Shown in pieces: positions 1 through 7,110 of a DNA stretch of 12,612 nucleotides. Source of the stretch: Thermoflexales bacterium. GTDB lineage: Bacteria; Chloroflexota; Anaerolineae; Fen-1058. Under the pieces are notes generated by a model. That model saw nothing but the letters and a program-made list of their open reading frames with translations, made no database searches and was not told the origin of the DNA. The DNA lies in NCBI GenBank assembly GCA_016931085.1, contig JAFGFO010000186.1, positions 1 through 12,612 on the forward strand, written 5' to 3'. Every line of letters starts with the position of its first letter. Positions within the stretch are counted from its first letter, which is position 1. Position numbers and translations under genes: made by a program.

Positions 1-435
1 GCCGATGCGCCGCAGCGCCTCGCCCAGGTTGCGGCAGCCGCACACGAACGGCACCTTGAAGGCGTGCTTGTCGACGTGATGCTCTTCGTCGGCCGGCGTC
101 AGCACTTCACTTTCGTCGATATAATCCACGCCCAGCGACTCGAGCACCTGCGCCTCCACGAAATGGCCGATCCGGCACTTGGCCATCACCGGGATGCTCA
201 CGGTTTCCATGATCTTGAGAATGATCTCGGGATCGCTCATGCGCGCCACGCCGCCGTGGGCGCGGATGTCGGCCGGCACGCGCTCCAGGGCCATTACCGC
301 ACACGCGCCGGCGTCTTGGGCAATCTTGGCATGCTCGGGCAAAACGACGTCCATGATCACCCCACCCTTGAGCATCTGGGCCAGCCCGCGCTTGACCGTC
401 TCTGTCCCAACTTTTGTTTCACCACTTGTATTCAT
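1..435 (-). CDS. pdxS: Pyridoxal 5'-phosphate synthase lyase subunit PdxS, N-terminal part (cut by window edge)
   Basis: PdxS builds pyridoxal 5'-phosphate from ribose 5-phosphate, glyceraldehyde 3-phosphate and ammonia delivered by the glutaminase PdxT; the enzyme is a cytosolic (beta/alpha)8 barrel forming dodecamers. The 145 visible residues contain the family's N-terminal half: GGVIMDV (residues 24-30, with D29 matching the conserved active-site Asp), [15 protein letters not shown] (44-58), [14 protein letters not shown] (83-96, with K86 at the position of the sugar-binding lysine, K81 in Bacillus numbering) and [14 protein letters not shown] (107-120). The ATG at 435 is preceded by GGGGAGGG with a 5-nt spacer. 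The frame is still open at base 1, so about half of the usual length of around 295 residues is outside the window; pdxT may follow there. It has its own promoter and is not simply the tail of the upstream operon. Identification is very secure. Confidence 0.97.
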   Translation of the reverse strand, partial: MNTSGETKVGTETVKRGLAQMLKGGVIMDVVLPEHAKIAQDAGACAVMALERVPADIRAHGGVARMSDPEIILKIMETVSIPVMAKCRIGHFVEAQVLESLGVDYIDESEVLTPADEEHHVDKHAFKVPFVCGCRNLGEALRRIG

Positions 436-473
436 ACTTTCCCTCCCCATAATATTGCGGCCAACCTGCCTGC

Positions 474-530
474 GCACTTGCCCGCAGAGTAGAGTAGATT
501 GTACTCCTGTTTGGCACAGATGACAAGTGC
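474..530. repeat. 7-bp inverted repeat flanking the pdxS promoter
   Basis: GCACTTG at 474-480 and CAAGTGC at 524-530 are perfect inverted repeats 43 nt apart. On the gene strand one arm overlaps the first bases of the -35 hexamer and the other lies about 11-17 nt downstream of the expected start site, so the pair brackets the promoter core. This layout would suit a looping or two-site repressor, but no regulator gene is visible and a chance match is possible. On the plus strand the right arm is followed by six T, yet the long loop makes a terminator unlikely. Confidence 0.3.
498..526 (-). promoter_or_regulatory. Sigma70-type promoter of pdxS
   Basis: On the minus strand a -35 TTGTCA (521-526, 5 of 6 consensus) is separated by exactly 17 bp from a -10 TACAAT (498-503, 5 of 6). 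The expected start near base 491 gives a leader of about 55 nt ending in a strong ribosome site. Position directly in front of pdxS and the ideal spacing make this a good prediction; it was not tested. Confidence 0.7.
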
Positions 531-547
531 TTTTTTCGGCATGCCTT

Positions 548-1450
548 CTAAACACTGCCGCCGGTCAGCAGCCGGTAAAGCATCAAGGCCGCCCCCAACA
601 GGGGCAACGAGGAAAAAGCCAATCGGATGCGCGGGCCGGCGAAATAGGTGGTCGCCACAGCGCCGATCTGGGCGCCGACCGCCGCGCCGGTGTGCATGAC
701 CAGGGCCATCAAGATGTCCACGTTCCCCTTGAACGAGTGCGTAAGCGTACCGTAACCGGCCGAGATCACGATCTCGAACAAGTCTGTTCCGACCGCCACG
801 TGAGTGGGCACACCTACGACGTAAACCAATAGCGGCATTCGAATGAATCCCCCTCCCACTCCCAGCATCCCAGCCAGCAGGCCGCTCAAAAAACCAAGGC
901 CCAACACCACCCAGGCCGAGATTTCGGCGATGCCGGAATGGGGAAAAGAGATCACTGGCGGCAGGCGCAGTCTCTGCATCCGCTGGCTGAGGGCCGTGAA
1001 AGCCAGGCTGTCCCTGGCCTGCGCCTGGTCAGTCTTGGGCATTTTTAAAGCGAGCCAGCTTTCCCAGGCTGTAAAGGCCGAGATCAGCAGCAAGACCATG
1101 ATATAAATACTTCCCAGGATCAGGTCAATAGAGCCATTCGCCTTTAAATATTCAATGACACGCGCGCCGGCCTCGACGCCCGGCACCGTCCCCAACACCA
1201 TCAGCACGCCGAGCCTGACGTCCACGTGCCCCAACGCCCAGTGCCGCCGCATCCCTACGATAGACTTGCCCGTCATGTGGGCCAGGTCAGTGCCCACCAC
1301 AAAATTCATCGGCACGCCCAGCAGGTACATCATAGGGCCGGCGATAAACCCACCCCCAACGCCGAAAAAGCCGCCCAAGATCCCCACGGCAAAGCCGATG
1401 AGAGCCAACAAGAATGGGTTGACCGTGACATCCGTGATCGGAAAATACAT
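548..1450 (-). CDS. TauE/SafE-family membrane permease (putative sulfite/sulfur-oxoanion exporter)
   Basis: A 300-residue polytopic inner-membrane protein of the TauE/SafE family, whose studied members export sulfite, sulfoacetate or related organosulfur anions. The duplicated family signature is clear: residues 24-55 carry GVGGGFI, a following GVP and VGTDL, and residues 190-224 repeat the same pattern ([22 protein letters not shown]). Hydrophobic stretches fill both halves, separated by a hydrophilic stretch at about 135-170. The ATG at 1450 is chosen because it overlaps the upstream stop as TAATG and has AGGAA 6 nt before it; the frame continues upstream but that extension is non-hydrophobic, R/G/P-rich and out of phase with the real neighbour. 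It is the last gene of a tightly packed run and is probably translationally coupled to the small membrane protein before it. The substrate is not proven; no sulfite-producing enzyme is in the window. Confidence 0.85.
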   Translation of the reverse strand: MYFPITDVTVNPFLLALIGFAVGILGGFFGVGGGFIAGPMMYLLGVPMNFVVGTDLAHMTGKSIVGMRRHWALGHVDVRLGVLMVLGTVPGVEAGARVIEYLKANGSIDLILGSIYIMVLLLISAFTAWESWLALKMPKTDQAQARDSLAFTALSQRMQRLRLPPVISFPHSGIAEISAWVVLGLGFLSGLLAGMLGVGGGFIRMPLLVYVVGVPTHVAVGTDLFEIVISAGYGTLTHSFKGNVDILMALVMHTGAAVGAQIGAVATTYFAGPRIRLAFSSLPLLGAALMLYRLLTGGSV

Positions 1451-1707
1451 TATCGTTCCTGTTCGTGTTGATCCCGGAATAGGCGGTACATCAAAAATGA
1501 AGTCAGTTCGGCCAAAACCAGTCCCTGGGCCGCGATCAGCACCAGGCCCACGATGGCATACATCAAGAGATCGGTGCGAAAAAGCGCCAGCAGCGGCTCG
1601 CCCAAGAAACGCAGCACGAGCAGAAAATAGATCGCCATCGCGCCGCCATACAGGGACATTTCTAGCGCGAGCCTCAGCCACATTGACTTGAGACTGTTCG
1701 GATGCAT
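1450..1707 (-). CDS. Small two-helix membrane protein of unknown function
   Basis: An 85-residue protein I do not recognise as a named family. It has a short charged N-terminus, a hydrophobic segment at about 15-35 (LYGGAMAIYFLLVL core), a short loop with FRTDLL, a second hydrophobic segment at about 46-70 (VGLVLIAAQGLVLAEL) and a basic/acidic tail ending in RDQHEQER. Two transmembrane helices with both ends cytoplasmic is the likely layout. The ATG at 1707 is preceded by GGGGAGG only 3 nt away, slightly close; a second in-frame ATG at residue 9 is possible. Its stop shares one base with the start of the TauE-like gene (TAATG) and it lies 16 nt after the stress-protein gene, so it is clearly in the same transcript. 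Context suggests an accessory subunit of the exporter; this is inference. Confidence 0.75.
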   Translation of the reverse strand: MHPNSLKSMWLRLALEMSLYGGAMAIYFLLVLRFLGEPLLALFRTDLLMYAIVGLVLIAAQGLVLAELTSFLMYRLFRDQHEQER

Positions 1708-1723
1708 AGTCCTCCCCAATGCT

Positions 1724-2536
1724 CTACACGCCCCAACGCGGTTCCTCCCACACGACCAAGGTGGAAATGGGGCAGTCGCGTACCACGTGAGCGCTAATGT
1801 CGTCCAATAACATGGGCAGCCCGTCCTGGCCGCCGTGAGCACCAATGACGACCAGATCGTGCTGGCCCCCGGCCGCTTCGCGCGTGATCTCTTCACGCAC
1901 CAGTCCCTCACGCAGTTGGATGCTGGCTTCCAGGCCGGCTTGCGCGACCAGTTGGCGCGCGGAGGCCAAGACCTGTGTGCCGGGCAGCGTGCTGTTCAGA
2001 TAGGCGTCAAACTCCAGGCGCATGTGGTCCAGCCCACTGAACATCAAGGGCACTTGAGACACGACGTGCAGCAGCGTCAGGCGGGCCTCAAAAGCGCGCG
2101 CCAGGTATAGGGCAACGCGCAGGTCAACCAGCGCGTGCTCGGCCGTGCTCACGCCCACCAGGATGCGCCGCACCGCCGGCGGCACGCGGCGGGCAATCAG
2201 CACAGACGCGGCGACAGCCTGCACCGTGCGCTGGATGCGCGAGCCGCGCATAAAGCGCGCCAGCCAGTTGCGCCCGGCCGGGGCGACGATGAGCAAGTCG
2301 TACACGCCCGCAGCACACTCGGCACACAAGGCGTCCACCAGTTTGCCCTGACATGTCGTGACGGTGGGCGGATGCGCCAGCACAGCCGACAAGCGCCGGA
2401 GCGCGGCCTCGCGCGCCGCCCGCTCGCCGACGGTGAGCAGGGTGACGCTGGCCGGCAAGCGTTCCAACCACTGGACGGCCAATGCCAGCGTGTCCTCTGA
2501 AGTAGGTAAATCGTCAATACAAATCAGTACATTCAT
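1724..2536 (-). CDS. Tandem universal stress protein (two UspA domains)
   Basis: A 270-residue cytosolic protein made of two UspA-like Rossmann domains, about 1-115 and 122-262. Both begin with the usual first strand (MNVLICIDD; RRILVGVS) and end with the CPIS/ASVLI-type last strand (SVLIARR; CPISTLVVWEE). The nucleotide-binding signature GxxG-9x-G(S/T) is nearly kept in domain 1 (APAG, nine residues, GS at 85-99) but in domain 2 (GAHG at 232-235) the terminal GS is replaced by DD, so ATP binding may differ between domains. Such proteins commonly sit beside transporters and are thought to tune them according to nucleotide or redox state. Its GAGG ribosome site overlaps the stop of the preceding gene (6-nt gap), indicating coupled translation. 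Family call is firm; target is unknown. Confidence 0.9.
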   Translation of the reverse strand: MNVLICIDDLPTSEDTLALAVQWLERLPASVTLLTVGERAAREAALRRLSAVLAHPPTVTTCQGKLVDALCAECAAGVYDLLIVAPAGRNWLARFMRGSRIQRTVQAVAASVLIARRVPPAVRRILVGVSTAEHALVDLRVALYLARAFEARLTLLHVVSQVPLMFSGLDHMRLEFDAYLNSTLPGTQVLASARQLVAQAGLEASIQLREGLVREEITREAAGGQHDLVVIGAHGGQDGLPMLLDDISAHVVRDCPISTLVVWEEPRWGV

Positions 2537-2542
2537 CGTTCC

Positions 2543-3598
2543 TCAAACCAGCAGCAAAATGAGGGGGATGACGAAAATCACCCCCAGGAAGACAAACAAA
2601 CTGCGATTGTTGCGCACGACCCATTCCATCACATGGCCTAACAAACGTTGGTAATGCGAGTAGATTGGCCCCAGCACAGCCAGTGAGACGAGTGTCACGC
2701 TGAGCATTTGAACCAGCACGATCACGAAGGCAGAGGTCTGGCCCGGGTTGGCCGGGATCAGCAGCGCAGCCAACAGGGTGTCTACAAAGGTGGTGACATT
2801 GGCGCCCATGATGTAGGGTATGATGTTTTCACGCCGCATATAGCCTTTGGCGCTCAACGGCACCAGCAAGCCCAGCGAGACCGAAACCGACAGCGTCATG
2901 GTGGTGATGCCGGCGCCCAGTAGAATCATGAAAACCGGCCGGTAAACCAGTTCGGCAAGGTGGCGAAAGCGGCTGGACTCGGCCTTGATCTCTGGCAGGG
3001 CCTGGTCAAAGATGTGGAAAGCGGCCAACAACACGCCCAGGCCCAGCGCAAACAAGGCCAGCTTTGGCAAGCCCAGGCGCCCGATCAGAAAAGCTACGAT
3101 GGGGTCAAAGACCAGCTCGACAATCGAAACCGCCCCACCGCCCAAGCTCACGTGCACATCCTCCAGCCAGCCCGCTCTCAGCAGCACACTGCCCACTCCC
3201 ATGGCCGGCAGATAGATGGTCGCCGTGACCAACAGCGACAAGATGCCAATGCTGACGCTGGCCGTGCGCTGCTGGCCGCGCAGCCAGTAAACAAAGCCCA
3301 CAAACAGCACGATGAACGACGCGCCCAAGCGCGAGCCGGTGATCATGGCAAAGGTCTCCTGGCTGGACAGCAAATCCCCACCGAACAAGGTCAGCGACAC
3401 TGCCGCCACCGGCGAGCCGCTCAACACCAGGTAAGCCATCAACCAGCCAAAGCCCAAGGCGTTGACAGTGCCGCTCACCCGCAGGCCGGCCATGAGCGGC
3501 TCGAGGGCCATGGCGCCCTCCTTGAGCAGCCACAAGGCCAGGATAAAGACGAACACGCCGCCCACGGCGAGAGCCAAGCGTTTGAGTACCCCCTTCAC
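2543..3598 (-). CDS. Divergent Na/Pi-cotransporter-family membrane protein
   Basis: A 351-residue integral membrane protein with around eight to ten hydrophobic segments and the internal duplication typical of the type II Na/Pi-cotransporter family, which couples sodium to phosphate movement. In repeat 1 a GSP-containing segment (60-70) is followed by MITGSRLGASF (85-95); in repeat 2 a TMTLSVSVS segment (233-241) is followed by IMGANVTTFVDT (263-274), which resembles the family GANIGTT motif. The canonical QSSS motifs are degenerate in both repeats, so phosphate as substrate should not be assumed. No C-terminal PhoU-like domain is present, unlike the longer bacterial members. The start is GTG at 3598, overlapping the upstream stop as GTGA, with GAGAGGAG 8 nt before it. 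It is the second gene of the five-gene run and only 6 nt from the stress protein gene. Confidence 0.75.
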   Translation of the reverse strand: MKGVLKRLALAVGGVFVFILALWLLKEGAMALEPLMAGLRVSGTVNALGFGWLMAYLVLSGSPVAAVSLTLFGGDLLSSQETFAMITGSRLGASFIVLFVGFVYWLRGQQRTASVSIGILSLLVTATIYLPAMGVGSVLLRAGWLEDVHVSLGGGAVSIVELVFDPIVAFLIGRLGLPKLALFALGLGVLLAAFHIFDQALPEIKAESSRFRHLAELVYRPVFMILLGAGITTMTLSVSVSLGLLVPLSAKGYMRRENIIPYIMGANVTTFVDTLLAALLIPANPGQTSAFVIVLVQMLSVTLVSLAVLGPIYSHYQRLLGHVMEWVVRNNRSLFVFLGVIFVIPLILLLV

Positions 3599-4575
3599 GC
3601 GTTGAACTCCTCTCCCGCCGGGATGTCCAAAATCACCTTGAGCGTGCCTGGCCGGCCGGCACGTTCCAGCGCGCTCAGCCCGTCCTGCAGCGGGTAATGA
3701 GCGTGAACGAGCGAGCGCACATCCACCAAGTGGCGGGCCAGCAGGTCCAGCGCGGGGGCAAACGGCCCGCAGCGCGAGCCGACGACGGTGATTTCGTCCA
3801 CGACCAGGCGGCTCAGGTCCAACGTGACCTGTCCGGCATAGGTGCTCTTGAGAATCAGCGTTCCCTGCGGGCGCAGGAGCCGGCGCGCCAGCTCAAAGCC
3901 TTGCGGCCTGCCCGTGCACTCGACGACGATGTCATAGTCTCGCGGCCCGTCCAGCTCGCACTCGTCCAACACGGCCGTCTGGATGCCGCGCGCGGCCAGC
4001 ACGGCCAGCTTGGCCGGGTGGCGGCCCACCGCCAGCAGGCGGCAGCCGCTCAACGCCAGCACCTGGGCACACAACAGGCCCAGCTTGCCGTCGCCCAGCA
4101 CGGCCACCGCGTCCGCCGGACGAACGTGCACCTGGCGCGTCATCTGAAGGGCGGCCGCCAGCGGCTCGACAAAGACGGCCTCGTCATCCGGCACCGAGTC
4201 GGGCACGGGGTGCAAATTTTCCAGCGGGAGGGACAGGTACTGGGCAAAAGCCCCGTTTCGGCCGGATATCCCCAGTGCCGTGCGCTGCTCGCAGTGCGTC
4301 CTCAGGCCGGCCCGGCAGCGCGCGCAACGCCCGCAAGCGACGTTGATTTCGCCGCACACGCGGCGCCCTTGCCATTCTCCTGGCGAGACGACCTGGCCGA
4401 CAAACTCGTGTCCTGGGATGCCAGTAAAGGGGTAATAGCCACGCAGCATCTCCAGGTCGGTGTTGCACACGCCGGCACACCGTACCTTGATCAAGGCTTC
4501 GCCGGCCGGCGGCTGCGGCAGAGGCAAATCGGCGCGAAACGTTACACGGCCGCCTTCCAACCAGAGTCCCTGCAT
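3595..4575 (-). CDS. Zinc-dependent medium-chain alcohol/polyol dehydrogenase
   Basis: A 326-residue cytosolic MDR-superfamily oxidoreductase, expected to oxidise an alcohol or polyol with NAD(P). The catalytic-zinc ligands are seen at C37 (GVCNTD), H56-E57 (PGHEF) and E137 (VEPLAAA). The structural-zinc lobe has its four cysteines at 81, 84, 87 and 95. The Rossmann fold has GDGKLG at 161-166. No residue known to be essential is missing; at 326 residues it is slightly short of the usual 340-350. ATG at 4575 is used here; a GTG two codons earlier (4581) is equally possible, and neither has a convincing ribosome site. It is the first gene of the tight run and overlaps the next gene by 4 nt. The substrate cannot be told from sequence; threonine/sorbitol dehydrogenase-like enzymes are the nearest general relatives. 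Confidence 0.88.
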   Translation of the reverse strand: MQGLWLEGGRVTFRADLPLPQPPAGEALIKVRCAGVCNTDLEMLRGYYPFTGIPGHEFVGQVVSPGEWQGRRVCGEINVACGRCARCRAGLRTHCEQRTALGISGRNGAFAQYLSLPLENLHPVPDSVPDDEAVFVEPLAAALQMTRQVHVRPADAVAVLGDGKLGLLCAQVLALSGCRLLAVGRHPAKLAVLAARGIQTAVLDECELDGPRDYDIVVECTGRPQGFELARRLLRPQGTLILKSTYAGQVTLDLSRLVVDEITVVGSRCGPFAPALDLLARHLVDVRSLVHAHYPLQDGLSALERAGRPGTLKVILDIPAGEEFNA

Positions 4576-4593
4576 GGTCACAATTGTCCAAAA

Positions 4594-4624
4594 GACTTGC
4601 GAGATTTTGTACAGATTGCAAGTC
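4594..4624 (-). terminator. Terminator-like stem-loop between importer and five-gene run
   Basis: GACTTGC and GCAAGTC form a perfect 7-bp inverted repeat with a 17-nt loop. On the gene strand it follows the permease stop by 11 nt and is followed directly by four T. The large loop and short U-run make it a weak intrinsic terminator or attenuator rather than a full stop; a regulator-binding dyad is an alternative. No good separate promoter is visible in the gap, so the downstream genes may rely on read-through. Confidence 0.4.
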
Positions 4625-4635
4625 CGAGAGGGTGC

Positions 4636-5739
4636 TTACTGTTTCTCGTAAGGCTCGCCGTCGGCGGCTGGTGGTGTGGCGCGGCCCACGACGCCGGTCA
4701 GCACGACGATCGTCAGCAAGTACGGCAGCATTTGCGGGATTTGCGAGGGGATATCGGGGCGAAAGATGCTCACCGTCGAGGTGACGCTGCTGCCCAGGCC
4801 AAAGATCAGCGCGCCGATCAACGCTCCGAACGGGTTCCACTTGCCGAAAATCATGGCCGCCAGCCCGATAAAGCCCAGGCCGTTGGTCATCATAGGATTG
4901 AACACGTCCACCGCTTCGAGCGTAAACCACACGCCGCCCAGGCCGGCGACCGCCCCACCCGCCAGGACGTTGACGTAGCGAAGGCGAAAGACGTCGATGC
5001 CCAGGGTATCGGCCGCGCGCGGGTGCTCGCCCACCGCCCGCGTGCGCAGCCCCCACTGCGTAAAGAACAACACGTAGTGAATGACGAAGGCCAGGATGAG
5101 CATGATGTAGGTCAGCGGTTTTTGCTGGAACAGGATCGGCCCCAGCACCGGGATTTTGTCCAGCAGCGGGACGTTAAAGATGGGAAAAGTGCCCGGCCCC
5201 GGCGGCAAGTTTTCGGCCAGGAACTGGCGATACAAATAGCCGGTCACCCCCAGGGCCAAGATATTGATGACAGTGCCGCTGATGATCTGGTTGGCGCGGA
5301 ACTCGATCGACACCACCGCGTGCAGCGCCGCCAACACCATCGCCGCCAGCACGCCGGCGAGCATAGCCAACCAGCGGCTCAGATTGCCGGCGGCGAGCGG
5401 ATCCAGCGAGTTTTTCAAGGCCTGAAACGCGAACAGGTTGACCGCGTAGCCCACCATGGCCGCCATCAGCATCTTGCCCTCGATGCCGATGTCGACCACG
5501 CCGGCCCGTTCGCACAGCACGCCGCAAAACGCGGCCAGAGCGATCGGCGTCGCCAGGCGGAGCATCTGCCCCAGCATGCCGACGATGCAGCCGGCGCCAC
5601 ACTGGTTATAGATCACCAGGTTGAGCAGCGCCCACGCCGCGACCAGGCCCACTGCGGAGGCGAGCGCTACCGTCCACGGCGTCCCGCGCAGCGAGCGTGG
5701 CACCTGTTTCAAAGCCAGCAAGTTTGTCGGCGTGCTCAT
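4636..5739 (-). CDS. BMP-type nucleoside ABC transporter permease (NupQ-like)
   Basis: A 367-residue integral membrane permease of the branched-chain/ribose/nucleoside class (BPD_transp_2). It pairs with the permease encoded just upstream to form the channel of the importer. The family signature ERAGVVDIGIEGKMLMA lies at 77-93 and the ATPase-contact loop GLRTRAVGEHPRAADTLGID at 230-249; about eight to nine hydrophobic helices surround them. ATG at 5739 has GGGGAGG 7 nt upstream, placed inside the last codons of the preceding gene, whose stop is 3 nt away, so translation is probably coupled. The closest well-known arrangement is Bacillus NupN-O-P-Q; the same order is seen here. The exact substrate is not shown by sequence. 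Confidence 0.93.
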   Translation of the reverse strand: MSTPTNLLALKQVPRSLRGTPWTVALASAVGLVAAWALLNLVIYNQCGAGCIVGMLGQMLRLATPIALAAFCGVLCERAGVVDIGIEGKMLMAAMVGYAVNLFAFQALKNSLDPLAAGNLSRWLAMLAGVLAAMVLAALHAVVSIEFRANQIISGTVINILALGVTGYLYRQFLAENLPPGPGTFPIFNVPLLDKIPVLGPILFQQKPLTYIMLILAFVIHYVLFFTQWGLRTRAVGEHPRAADTLGIDVFRLRYVNVLAGGAVAGLGGVWFTLEAVDVFNPMMTNGLGFIGLAAMIFGKWNPFGALIGALIFGLGSSVTSTVSIFRPDIPSQIPQMLPYLLTIVVLTGVVGRATPPAADGEPYEKQ

Positions 5740-5742
5740 GTG

Positions 5743-7110
5743 CTAACCTCCCCAGCCGCGCGTCAGCGGCTCTTCTTCGACTGCCTGTGGCGCAGCCTTG
5801 ATCCGGTACAGCCAGCGCACCACCGCCGGGGCGGCCACGAACAGCAGCATCACGGCCTGGATGACCGAGATCACGTACTTGGACACACCCGAGCTAAGCT
5901 CCATCAAGTCGGCGCCGTTGCGCATGGCGCCGAACAAGAACGACGCCAACACGATTCCGAAGGGGTGATTGTTACCCAGCAGCGCGATGGCGATGCTATC
6001 GAAACCATAGCCACTGGAAAAGAACAACGGCAGGCAGCGGCAAGTGGAAACCCCCAGCACCTCGGCGGTGCCGGCCAGGCCCGCCAAGGCGCCGGAAATA
6101 GACATCGCCAGGATGATGTTGCGGGTGATACTGACGCCGGCATACCTGGCGGCGTTTGGGTTGGCGCCCACCATGCGCAGCTCGAAGCCGGTCGTCGTGT
6201 GCCACAGCAGCCACCACACACCCACGGCGGCCGCCAATGCCAACAGCAAGCCGATGTGCAAGCGGTCGTACTTGTCCTGGAAAGGCCACCAGAGCTGGGC
6301 AAGCGCGGGCAGGCCAAAGAAAGTGACGAGGCCGGCCGCGCCGGCAATGATGAGCGACGAGTAGCGAGTAAACAGCCCACGCTCGGCACCTGGCACATCA
6401 GCACGCTGCTTCCACGCCCGTGCCACCAGCCAGGCCGTGAACGCGACGAGCAGCGCTACAGCCAGAGCATTGAGCGGGTCACGCAGCCGCGCCGGCACGG
6501 CCGCGAAGGTCCACAGCTCGGCCGCCGTCGAGACGCGCGGCGTCTGCACCGTGCTGGCGACGTCGTCCTTCAACGGTCCGCTGATGACCAATTCCGCCAG
6601 GCGGAACGCGACGTAATTCATCATCATCGTGCTGATGACCTCGTGCGCGCCCGTGCGCGCCTTGAGATAGCCGGGAATGGCGGCCCACACCGCCCCGCCC
6701 GCCGCGCCGGCCAGCAGGGCCAGCGGCAAATGAATGAGCGCCGGCAGGCCGCTGACAGCTTGCCCGGCCCAGGCCGCGCAGAGCGCGCCGATATAGAATT
6801 GTCCCTCGGCGCCGATGTTGAACAAACCGGCCTTGAAGCCAACCGCCACGGCCAGGCTGAGCAAAATGTAGGGGACCGTGGCCACCAGCGATTCGGACAG
6901 GCCGCGCTGCTTGACGAATGCGCCACGCAGCAGGCCGCCGTAAGCCTCGAGCACCGTCTCCGGCTTGCCGCTGGTCAGCCAGATGACGATTGCGCCTAGC
7001 AGGAAAGCCGTGAACAAAGCCAGGGCCGGCATGCTCAAGCGATCCAAGACGCGCACAAGCGCGTCTCTAAGCAACGAGCTCGAGCGCGCCGGGGATGCAC
7101 TGTTAGACAT
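5743..7110 (-). CDS. BMP-type nucleoside ABC transporter permease (NupP-like) with enlarged middle
   Basis: A 455-residue integral membrane permease, partner of the NupQ-like protein. Signature regions are GFKAGLFNIGAEGQFYIGA (91-109), TMMMNYVAFRLAE (161-173), TTTGFELRMVGANPNAARYA (305-324, ATPase-contact loop) and SSGYGFDSIAIALLG (365-379). Relatives are usually about 350-370 residues; the excess sits mainly at about 205-275, where two additional hydrophobic segments (ALAVALLVAFTAWLVA and LIIAGAAGLVTFFGL) and a charged linker are inserted between TMMMNY and the RLHIGLLLAL helix. ATG at 7110 has AAGGAGG 6 nt before it and overlaps the ATPase gene by 8 nt. The family call is firm; whether the insertion is common in the host's lineage is unknown to me. 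Confidence 0.92.
   Translation of the reverse strand: MSNSASPARSSSLLRDALVRVLDRLSMPALALFTAFLLGAIVIWLTSGKPETVLEAYGGLLRGAFVKQRGLSESLVATVPYILLSLAVAVGFKAGLFNIGAEGQFYIGALCAAWAGQAVSGLPALIHLPLALLAGAAGGAVWAAIPGYLKARTGAHEVISTMMMNYVAFRLAELVISGPLKDDVASTVQTPRVSTAAELWTFAAVPARLRDPLNALAVALLVAFTAWLVARAWKQRADVPGAERGLFTRYSSLIIAGAAGLVTFFGLPALAQLWWPFQDKYDRLHIGLLLALAAAVGVWWLLWHTTTGFELRMVGANPNAARYAGVSITRNIILAMSISGALAGLAGTAEVLGVSTCRCLPLFFSSGYGFDSIAIALLGNNHPFGIVLASFLFGAMRNGADLMELSSGVSKYVISVIQAVMLLFVAAPAVVRWLYRIKAAPQAVEEEPLTRGWGG

Noticed and set aside
1451..1681. 77-codon N-terminal extension of the TauE-like frame
   Set aside because: It overlaps the small membrane protein gene in another frame, its product is R/G/P-rich and not hydrophobic, and the ATG at 1450 has the TAATG overlap and a ribosome site.
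3697..3697. Transposon, phage, defence or CRISPR content anywhere in the window
   Set aside because: No transposase, integrase, repeat-spacer array, toxin-antitoxin pair or restriction gene was found on either strand; all ten genes are of housekeeping, transport or metabolic type.
3697..6999. A plus-strand reading frame of 1100 codons opposite the dehydrogenase and both permeases
   Set aside because: Its product is an H/Q/R-rich low-order sequence without recognisable motifs, it runs across three well-supported genes and their junctions, and long antisense open frames are expected from the G/C third-position bias of these genes.
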